A DNA stretch of 26,498 nucleotides from positions 12,589 to 39,086 of the forward strand of contig JAHFCY010000003.1 in the NCBI GenBank assembly GCA_023249255.1, in the 5' to 3' direction. Shown here piece by piece: positions 22,287 to 26,498 of the stretch. Source of the stretch: Candidatus Lindowiibacteriota bacterium. Lineage in GTDB: Bacteria; Lindowbacteria; 2-12-FULL-62-27. The first letter of the stretch is position 1. Each line of letters starts with the position of its first letter. Below the pieces are notes generated by a model. The model was not told the origin of the DNA. It saw only the letters and a program-made list of their open reading frames with translations, and searched no databases. Made by a program: the position numbers and the translations under genes.

Positions 22287-22397
22287 AAACCTTGTGCCAC
22301 AGACAGACATCCACAGACGTTCACAGACACAGACAGTTTTCATAAGGGCGGGTGGGGGTCTGTGCGTGAAGGTGAGTGTCTGTCAGTGGCCAAGGTT
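22285..22397. repeat. Imperfect long palindrome between alr and thiL
   Basis: AACCTTG-GCCAC-GACAGACA...CACAGAC (about 22288-22328) is mirrored by GTCTGTG...TGTCTGTCAGTGGCCAAGGTT (about 22359-22397), arms near 40 nt with several mismatches. The arms are built from repeated CACAGAC units. It ends ~28 nt before the thiL start and could form a long hairpin in the alr-thiL transcript. Confidence 0.7.
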
Positions 22398-22424
22398 TAT
22401 CCTTGTGGAAATCATGTGTTCAAT

Positions 22425-23399
22425 ATGATGAACGAACAAACCGTGGTGAATGCCGCGCGGAAAATGTTTGGCGGCCGTGCCGGTGGGCGTGTCCGGGTCG
22501 GGATTGGCGATGACGCGGCTGTTGTCCGCATTGGGCGGACGGACGTGGTTCTCACGATCGATTCGGTTGTGGAGGGCGTCGATTTTGATTTTCGGTACTT
22601 CACGTGGACGGATGTGGGATTCAAGGCGGTGTCGGCGGCCGTGTCGGATTTGTACGCGTGCGGTGCGCGGCCCTGTGCGATCCTCGTTTCTGTCGGATTA
22701 CCGGCGGGGACCCGCGCGTCGGATACGCGGGCGTTGATGAGCGGGTTACGGGATGCGGCGCGCGTCTACGGCGCGAAGATCGTCGGTGGAGACACCAGCG
22801 CGTCGCCGCGATTGTTTGTCGACGTCTGCGCCGTTGGCGAGATCGCGGGGTCGTTCAAAAGCCGCTCCGGCGCAAAACTTGGCGACTGGATTTTTTTGTC
22901 CGGCCCGGTCGGAGCTTCCCGCGCGGCGCTTGGGTTGTTTCAAAAAAAATTGCGTGTATCGCCCGCGCTTAGAGGCGCGCATTGCCGGCCGATCGCCGCC
23001 GCCAGCGATGGGATCCGGCTTGCGCGTGAGCCCCGAGTCACGGCGATGATGGACGTGTCGGATGGACTCCTGATTGATCTTGCCCGGATGTGTGCCGCCA
23101 GCCGTGTGTCGGCCGGAATTTTTCCGTCGCGAGTGCCGGTTTTGCAGGCGACCCGGGATGCCTTCCGCAGACTTCGACGCGATCCGGTGCAGGAGGCCAT
23201 GGTCGGCGGCGAAGATTACGTCCTGCTGTTTTGCGTCCGGCCCCCCGTCCCGGATGGGCTGGCCGGGCGGTATTCATGTATTGGCCAGATTCTACCCCGC
23301 CGCAGGGGGGTTCAGACCCCCCTATATAATATGGAGAGGCGGTCGGGAATTCGGCATCCCGCCGGGATTATGGTAAAAGGATTTTTACACCGATTCTGA
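22425..23399 (+). CDS. thiL: Thiamine-monophosphate kinase
   Basis: This ~324-aa enzyme phosphorylates thiamine phosphate to thiamine pyrophosphate, the last step of cofactor synthesis. The AIR-synthase-like fold is seen in GIGDDAAVV, TIDSVVEGVDF, KAVSAAVSDLYACGARP, IVGGDTSASP, MMDVSDGLLIDLARM and VGGEDYVLLF. Twin ATGs at 22425 and 22428 fit the family N-terminus; the open frame extends to GTG 22362 but that lies in the palindrome. The stop overlaps the tsaE ATG by one base. Near its end the coding sequence contains a G6-C6 hairpin and TATAAT. Confidence 0.92.
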   Translation: MMNEQTVVNAARKMFGGRAGGRVRVGIGDDAAVVRIGRTDVVLTIDSVVEGVDFDFRYFTWTDVGFKAVSAAVSDLYACGARPCAILVSVGLPAGTRASDTRALMSGLRDAARVYGAKIVGGDTSASPRLFVDVCAVGEIAGSFKSRSGAKLGDWIFLSGPVGASRAALGLFQKKLRVSPALRGAHCRPIAAASDGIRLAREPRVTAMMDVSDGLLIDLARMCAASRVSAGIFPSRVPVLQATRDAFRRLRRDPVQEAMVGGEDYVLLFCVRPPVPDGLAGRYSCIGQILPRRRGVQTPLYNMERRSGIRHPAGIMVKGFLHRF

Positions 23400-23785
23400 T
23401 GGGGAAGGCGGATCCAGCCGGAGAATTTTTCGCCTTGATCGGGCCGCTTGGCGCGGGCAAAACGACTTACGTCAGACAGTGGGTGCGGGAGCGATCGCCG
23501 AAAAAGGCGAGGCAGGTTGTGAGTCCGACGTTTATTTTGCACGCAATGTATGAACTGCCGAAGGGGGTTGTGCATCATTTGGACTGGTATCGGTTGAAGT
23601 CGGAAGACGAAGTTCTCTCGTTGGGATGGGACGATATTTTGAGGGAGCCGCACGTCGCGATTTTTGTGGAATGGGCGGACAAATTTCCGTCGCTTCTGCC
23701 GCGCCGCCGGACGGTGATGCGTTTCCGCCACGGCCGCCGGCCCGACGAGCGCGTGATCACGGTACGAAAAGTGGGGTTGCGATGA
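23399..23785 (+). CDS. tsaE: tRNA threonylcarbamoyladenosine synthesis ATPase TsaE
   Basis: This 128-aa P-loop protein has a Walker A of GPLGAGKTT (residues 15-23), VVSPTFILHAMYE, HHLDWYRL and VAIFVEWADKFPSLLP, all TsaE hallmarks. TsaE works with TsaB and TsaD to make t6A37 in tRNAs. It is shorter than typical (about 150 aa): the ~18 residues normally before the first strand are missing, and the upstream in-frame sequence has no standard start codon. Overlaps both thiL (1 nt) and tsaB (ATGA), a tight operon. Confidence 0.93.
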   Translation: MGKADPAGEFFALIGPLGAGKTTYVRQWVRERSPKKARQVVSPTFILHAMYELPKGVVHHLDWYRLKSEDEVLSLGWDDILREPHVAIFVEWADKFPSLLPRRRTVMRFRHGRRPDERVITVRKVGLR

Positions 23786-24462
23786 AACGCTCGGAAGATT
23801 TGTTTCTGCTGGTTGATTCGTCCGACAGAATTGGACTCATCGGTCTTTATCGGGCCGGGCAAACTCTATGGGAATCGCGGACGCAGACGGGCCGGCCGTC
23901 GCTGAAATGGATCGGCGATTCGATCATGGAGGCCCAGGGCGTGTCGGGCGTCAATCTGAATCAACTTGCGTTTCTGGCCTGCGGCGTGGGTCCGGGCGGA
24001 TTTACGTCAGCGCGGCTGGGGCTGTCGGTGATCAAGGCAATGAGTCAGGCCCAGGGGTTGCCGCTCGTGAGCCTGAACCGTCTCGAATCAGCGGCGTTCG
24101 GAGAATCGATTCTCTATCCGCGCTCGGGTGAAACGATCTACAGCGTTCGGATGCCGGCCGCAAGGGACCTTGATTATTTCGCAGTGTATCGAATCCGTGA
24201 GGGGCATCTTCCGGAGTGTGTCCGCGAACCCGCGGCCCTGCCGCCGGCAAAAATCGCGCGGTTGCGTATTCCAAAATCAGCCGTGCCGCTGACGCTCTCG
24301 CCGGAATCATATTACGCCGGCCAGCCGCGCCTGGCCTGGACGAAATGGAAATCGGGCGCGACCGTCCCGTTTATCGAGCTTTCCCCGCTGTACCTTCGCG
24401 GCGCCACGCTTGGACCGGTGACATCGAAAGTGAAAATTGTCCGGAAAAAAATCATGCGGTAA
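23782..24462 (+). CDS. tsaB: tRNA threonylcarbamoyladenosine synthesis protein TsaB
   Basis: This 226-aa protein is the TsaB paralogue of the TsaD ASKHA fold. An N-terminal FLLVDSSDRIGLIGLY strand pair is followed by ACGVGPGGFTSARLGLSVIKAM, the family signature, and VSLNRLESAAF. ATG 23782 overlaps the tsaE stop; sequence upstream in frame belongs to tsaE in another frame. TsaB forms the TsaBDE t6A complex in the cytoplasm. The C-terminus is basic (KVKIVRKKIMR). tsaD is not in the window. Confidence 0.92.
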   Translation: MKRSEDLFLLVDSSDRIGLIGLYRAGQTLWESRTQTGRPSLKWIGDSIMEAQGVSGVNLNQLAFLACGVGPGGFTSARLGLSVIKAMSQAQGLPLVSLNRLESAAFGESILYPRSGETIYSVRMPAARDLDYFAVYRIREGHLPECVREPAALPPAKIARLRIPKSAVPLTLSPESYYAGQPRLAWTKWKSGATVPFIELSPLYLRGATLGPVTSKVKIVRKKIMR

Positions 24463-24472
24463 AATATCGGCC

Positions 24473-25528
24473 ATGAAAATCCTGCATGTCCTGATCCCCG
24501 ATTATTATTTGACGGTGGAACGCGCCCGCCGGCGTCTTGCCCCGGAGATCGACATGGTGATTCATTTTCCGGAGACACCGGGATTTGTCGTGACGCAGTC
24601 GTCGGGGGCCGAGGCGCGGGGCGTGAAACCGGCCATGATGTTGGAGAAAGCGCAGGCGCTGGTTCCGGAAGGAACGTTTCTCGAAGCCGATTTTCAAACG
24701 TACAGCCGGGTATCCGAACAGCTCAATGCCGACATCCGGGACTTGTATCCGTTCACGGAACAGATCGACGCAGCCGAATGGTTTTGCGATTTGACCGACG
24801 AGCAGGGCACGGATTTCCGTCCGGCGCTGGAGAACATCCTCCGCGCGAAATTCCCGTTCGACGTCCGCCTTGGCGTTTCCCGGAACAAGTTTCTGGCCAA
24901 GTTGGGCAACGACACAGGCCGGGCCTGCGACGGCGCCGAAGTCCGGCATATTCTCGCCGAGACACCGATCGACCGCTTCTGGGGAATTCCGCAGAAATGG
25001 ATCAAGGAATTCAGGCAGATGGGAATCGCGACGATTGGCGAAGTCGGCGGGCTGGACCCGGCGGTCCTCGAAAAAAAATATCCGAACGCCGGCCTTCGGC
25101 TGGTGCGGCTGGGGCAGGGCGAAGACGATCACGAGGTGCATCCGTTTGCCAAGCCGACGAGACTGTCGCGCGCCGGCCGGATCAAGCTGACCGCGGACGA
25201 GGCGGCAATCCGCGCGTTCATTCAATGCATGGCGGAGGAGTTGTCGGAACAATTGCAAAAGGGCGGGCATGCAGCGTTCACGATATTTTTGGACGTGACC
25301 GGCGCCGGACAGAAAGTGTCGCACCGGTACCGGTTTGTCGTTCCGACCGTCCGGTCGTCGTCTCTGCTGGTCGGCGCGGACGCGATGCTGAAAAAGATCC
25401 GCTCGATGCTTCCGGACAACGTCGCGCTCGATCTGAATCTGTCCGTCTGCGAAATCGTTCCCGACCGCGAATCCTACCAGTTTCATGGCTCGCCCCGCGC
25501 CGACTTTGAAGTGATGCGGGATTTTTAA
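24473..25528 (+). CDS. Y-family DNA polymerase homologue lacking catalytic acids (ImuB-like)
   Basis: This 351-aa protein aligns by eye with DinB/UmuC: KILHVLIPDYYLTVE against the DinB N-terminus, GVKPAMMLEKAQALVP in the palm/fingers, TYSRVSEQLNADIRDLYPFT, then LGVSRNKFLAKLGNDTGRA. The family's metal-binding Asp (DinB Asp8) is Leu7 here, the next Asp is Pro9, and the DE pair (Asp103-Glu104) is Ala101-Glu102. The dNTP-contacting Tyr and Arg of YPAR also appear replaced (SGAEAR). It should therefore bind DNA or partners without polymerising, like ImuB. No imuA or dnaE2 is visible. It sits 10 bp after tsaB and 27 bp before uvrB. Confidence 0.82.
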   Translation: MKILHVLIPDYYLTVERARRRLAPEIDMVIHFPETPGFVVTQSSGAEARGVKPAMMLEKAQALVPEGTFLEADFQTYSRVSEQLNADIRDLYPFTEQIDAAEWFCDLTDEQGTDFRPALENILRAKFPFDVRLGVSRNKFLAKLGNDTGRACDGAEVRHILAETPIDRFWGIPQKWIKEFRQMGIATIGEVGGLDPAVLEKKYPNAGLRLVRLGQGEDDHEVHPFAKPTRLSRAGRIKLTADEAAIRAFIQCMAEELSEQLQKGGHAAFTIFLDVTGAGQKVSHRYRFVVPTVRSSSLLVGADAMLKKIRSMLPDNVALDLNLSVCEIVPDRESYQFHGSPRADFEVMRDF

Positions 25529-25555
25529 AGAGCGCCCGGGAACACGGACAACCGC

Positions 25556-26498
25556 ATGCCTCCGTTTCAAATTCACTCCGAGTTTCAGCCCGCGGGCGAC
25601 CAGCCGCAGGCCATCGACGCTCTGGTGCGGGGCATCGAATCGGGCATGCGGTTTCAGACGCTGGTCGGCGTCACCGGATCCGGCAAAACGTTCACGCTGG
25701 CCAACGCGATCGCCCGGCTCAACCGGCCCGTGCTTGTCATTTCGCACAACAAGACCCTGACCGCCCAGCTTTTTTCGGAATTCGCGCATTTTTTTCCCGG
25801 CAATGAGGTCCACTATTTCGTCAGTTTTTACGATTATTATCAGCCGGAAAGTTACATCCCGCATTCCGACACGTATATCGAGAAGGACTCCGAGATCAAT
25901 GATCGGATCGACCGCCTGCGCCTTGCGGCAACCGCCGCCGTCCTGTCGCGGCGCGACTCGATCGTCGTCTCGTCGGTATCATGCATTTACGGCATCGGCT
26001 CGCCGTCCGATTTTCTCGAGATGGTGCAGATGGTCCGTGTCGGTGAGAGTTATCCGCAGAAAAAACTTCTACGGCGTCTCGTGCAGATGCAGTACCAGAA
26101 TGGCCAGGTCGATTTCCGCCGGGGATCGTTTCGCCTCCGAGGCGACGTGCTTGAAATTTATCTCGCGCACGCCACCTGCGCCTACCGGCTTGAATTTTTC
26201 GGCGACACGCTGGAGCGGATCGTCGAAGTCGAGCCGGTCACGGGCCGCGCCTCAAAAACGCTGGACTTCGCCGCCATCTATCCAGCCAAACATTACGTGA
26301 CGACGGAGGAGAGGCGAAAGACCGCGATGGGGGGGATCGAGGCGGAACTGCGAACCCGTCTGGCCGAACTGGAGACGGAGGGCCAGGGTCTTTACGCCGA
26401 GCGGCTGAAATCGCGAACGCTGTACGATCTGGAAATGCTGACCGAAATCGGATACTGCAAAGGCATCGAAAATTATTCACGTCACCTGTCAGGCCGCG
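25556..26498 (+). CDS. uvrB: Excinuclease ABC subunit B (3' partial)
   Basis: The first ~314 residues of UvrB run open to the window end. Visible are FQIHSEFQPAGDQPQAIDAL, Walker A GVTGSGKT (residues 38-45), HNKTLTAQL, the beta-hairpin YDYYQPESYIP used for damage recognition, DSIVVSSVSCIYGIGSP, and IGYCKGIENYSRHLSGR at the edge. UvrB is the helicase-like subunit that verifies lesions and recruits UvrC in nucleotide excision repair. ATG 25556 is consistent with the family start, though no clear Shine-Dalgarno precedes it. Placement right after the polymerase homologue suggests a shared DNA-damage role. Confidence 0.97.
   Translation, partial: MPPFQIHSEFQPAGDQPQAIDALVRGIESGMRFQTLVGVTGSGKTFTLANAIARLNRPVLVISHNKTLTAQLFSEFAHFFPGNEVHYFVSFYDYYQPESYIPHSDTYIEKDSEINDRIDRLRLAATAAVLSRRDSIVVSSVSCIYGIGSPSDFLEMVQMVRVGESYPQKKLLRRLVQMQYQNGQVDFRRGSFRLRGDVLEIYLAHATCAYRLEFFGDTLERIVEVEPVTGRASKTLDFAAIYPAKHYVTTEERRKTAMGGIEAELRTRLAELETEGQGLYAERLKSRTLYDLEMLTEIGYCKGIENYSRHLSGR

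Noticed and set aside
21006-22343. 445-codon open frame on the - strand
   Set aside because: Antisense to alr, which has all catalytic motifs. The composition is Arg/His/Pro rich without structure.
22291-22391. CACAGAC repeats considered as a CRISPR-like or tandem array
   Set aside because: Units are 7 nt, irregularly spaced and mirrored. There are no unique spacers of regular length and no cas genes, so an imperfect palindrome explains them better.
24452-25864. 470-codon open frame on the - strand
   Set aside because: Antisense to the Y-family homologue and the start of uvrB. No recognisable domain.

Overview
The window is a chromosomal stretch of a Gram-negative bacterium. The signs are an outer-membrane beta-barrel protein, an LPS-type heptosyltransferase, an exosortase, and a Tol/Exb-like envelope cluster. 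GC content looks moderately high (roughly 55-60% by eye). GTG and TTG starts and 1-4 nt gene overlaps are frequent. I cannot name the organism. A class I adenylate cyclase together with exosortase, PIN toxins and PP2C fits an uncultured or poorly sampled delta-proteobacterium-like or candidate-phylum lineage better than an enteric bacterium, but this is inference.

Layout. (1) 1-5525, + strand: a tightly packed exosortase locus. It holds a TPR/beta-barrel outer-membrane protein (5' end outside the window), a secreted protein, a 109-aa Lys/Glu/Asp-rich protein with a C-terminal sorting tail, the exosortase, and a fusion of an EpsI-like domain to a six-hairpin glycosidase-like domain. It reads as a self-contained unit for sorting one surface protein and handling an exopolysaccharide. 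(2) 5546-8247, - strand: SirB1-like protein, heptosyltransferase and YceI, then tRNA-Arg(CCG). (3) 8310-11057, - strand: class I adenylate cyclase. (4) 11200-15350, + strand: a six-gene envelope operon (secreted protein, coiled-coil exported protein, two related TonB-like proteins, a miniature ExbB/TolQ-like protein, an ExbD/TolR-like protein). Two palindromic repeats lie within it or at its end. A small secreted protein and a PP2C phosphatase follow.

(5) 16.6-21.1 kb: a recombination-scarred accessory island. It contains a 5'-truncated CHAT protease domain, at least four toxin-antitoxin-like pairs (two DUF433/DUF5615, one RHH/PIN, one DUF4258/DUF2283), a decayed antitoxin/PIN pair, a 49-nt dispersed repeat, and a 184-nt partial copy of the alr promoter plus gene start. 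The intact alr marks its right border. (6) 21.1-26.5 kb, + strand: housekeeping genes alr, thiL, tsaE and tsaB, then a Y-family polymerase homologue that appears to have lost its catalytic acidic residues, and uvrB (3' end outside the window).

The best candidates for something undescribed are the exosortase locus with its EpsI-glycosidase fusion, the miniature Tol/Exb-like operon with twin TonB-like proteins, and the catalytically dead, ImuB-like polymerase next to tsaB and uvrB.
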